A DNA stretch of 14,376 nt, taken from Anaerolineae bacterium (GTDB lineage: Bacteria > Chloroflexota > Anaerolineae > Promineifilales > Promineifilaceae). This document shows, in pieces, positions 13,793-14,376 of this stretch (position 1 is its first letter; each line of letters starts with the position of its first letter). Location: NCBI GenBank assembly GCA_028277515.1, contig JANQGC010000010.1, forward strand, positions 1-14,376. Reading direction: 5' to 3'. Position numbers and translations under genes: made by a program. A model generated the notes under the pieces. It was not told the DNA's origin and did no database searches. It was given only the letters and a program-made list of their open reading frames with translations.

Positions 13793-14376
13793 GTGCAAAC
13801 GCGAAATCAGATCGGGAATAGAAGCGAACAAGAACAAGCGAAGCAAATTGAAACCTGTGAAGTAACCTTCCAGCCGATGGGCAAATCTTTCACGGTGCCC
13901 ATCGGAGATAGCCTGTTTGAAACGGCCGTGCAGGTTGGCGTCGAGGTTGACACCGTATGCGGCGGCAATGGTTCTTGTGGCAAATGTAAAGTCCAGTTCT
14001 TGACCGATCCACCGCCCACATCACCACTTGACCACGTACACCTAGCTGGTGCTGAAATTCAAAAAGGATATCGTCTTTCTTGCCAGGTGATGCCGCAGGA
14101 AGATATGGTTATTGATGTCCCACCGGCGGGCGGGAGGATGGGCGTGCAGATTCTGCATGAAGGCATTCAACGCGACGTCGAACTGCGACCCAATATCAAG
14201 AAGATCTTTATCCCTTATCAAAATCCCCGCCAACGAGACGGCATTGCCGATTGGGATGCGGTTAAGCAAACCTTACCGCGCTGGTTTCGGGGTGTCACCG
14301 CTCCCTTGCATTGGCTGCGCCGGCTGCCTGACTTCATCCGCCGCAAAGAGGGCATGACCCTCACCATAGCCTGGCG
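13793..14376 (+). CDS. Corrinoid-activating protein (RACE/ASKHA, DUF4445-type), N-terminal part
   Basis: About 194 residues are visible and the frame is open at the window end. The start is a GTG at 13793 with GAGG five bases upstream; no ATG fits, and a stop in this frame lies at 13739. After a polar start, VTFQPMGKSFTVPIGDSLFE leads into a plant-type [2Fe-2S] ferredoxin domain with C56, C62, C65 and C97 (C-x5-C-x2-C-x31-C). This is the N-terminal layout of RACE proteins (reductive activators of corrinoid enzymes, such as RACo and OdmD), which use ATP and an electron to restore Co(I). The ATPase (ASKHA) half lies beyond the window, so the family call rests on the ferredoxin domain, on the region after it (FRGVTAPLHWLRRLPDFIRR) and on the operon. 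Confidence 0.85.
   Translation, partial: MQTRNQIGNRSEQEQAKQIETCEVTFQPMGKSFTVPIGDSLFETAVQVGVEVDTVCGGNGSCGKCKVQFLTDPPPTSPLDHVHLAGAEIQKGYRLSCQVMPQEDMVIDVPPAGGRMGVQILHEGIQRDVELRPNIKKIFIPYQNPRQRDGIADWDAVKQTLPRWFRGVTAPLHWLRRLPDFIRRKEGMTLTIAW

Noticed and set aside
13735..13821. Short frame from ATG 13735 just before the activator gene
   Set aside because: Only 28 codons, no ribosome site, and it overlaps the activator start; no family resemblance.
1..14376. CRISPR array, tRNA, rRNA, insertion sequence, attachment site or replication origin
   Set aside because: I saw no regularly spaced repeats, no transposase or integrase gene, no RNA gene apart from the riboswitch, and no DnaA-box cluster.

Overview
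The window looks like part of a bacterial chromosome, most plausibly from the Chloroflexota (Anaerolineae-like). This rests on moderate GC, large GT-C membrane proteins with soluble tails, lipoproteins with acidic Glu/Thr/Pro linkers, hairpin-rich intergenic repeats and a mixture of B12- and folate-linked C1 genes. It is an inference; there is no rRNA or other marker to fix it. The palindrome CGGCCG is strikingly common throughout, on the order of thirty copies by eye.

Layout. Positions 1-300 hold a double-hairpin repeat and a candidate promoter. Genes 301-1593 (DUF333 lipoprotein) and 1805-2746 (zinc-free MDR oxidoreductase) run on the plus strand and are unrelated to the rest. On the minus strand come an 861-residue GT-C-like membrane protein (2855-5440), a YceI-like lipoprotein (5575-6417) that ends in a clear intrinsic terminator, and two small membrane proteins (6589-6987 and 7020-7319). 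Positions 7452-7690 carry a decayed MerR-family regulator: its operator/promoter is intact, but only the first 12 and last 33 codons remain.

The right half is one functional block. A minus-strand regulator (excisionase-type HTH plus MEDS/DcmR-like sensory domain, 7829-8581) diverges from a long plus-strand operon. The operon leader has several dyads, a cobalamin riboswitch (about 8820-8957) and an intrinsic terminator (8979-9018). The order of genes is: MoaD/ThiS-like small protein, PF13769-like small protein, corrinoid protein, URO-D-family methyltransferase, MtrH-like methyltransferase, DUF1638 protein, and the N-terminal part of a [2Fe-2S] corrinoid-activating protein that runs off the window end.

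Working model. The URO-D-like protein moves a methyl group from an unidentified substrate to the corrinoid protein. The MtrH-like protein moves it on to tetrahydrofolate (or a related pterin). The ferredoxin-domain protein re-reduces cobalamin that has been accidentally oxidised. The MEDS regulator probably senses the substrate, and the riboswitch ties expression to the cobalamin supply. The unusual points are a B12 riboswitch on a B12-consuming rather than B12-making operon, a methyltransferase without the usual His-x-Cys zinc motif, and two small accessory proteins of unknown role at the head of the operon.
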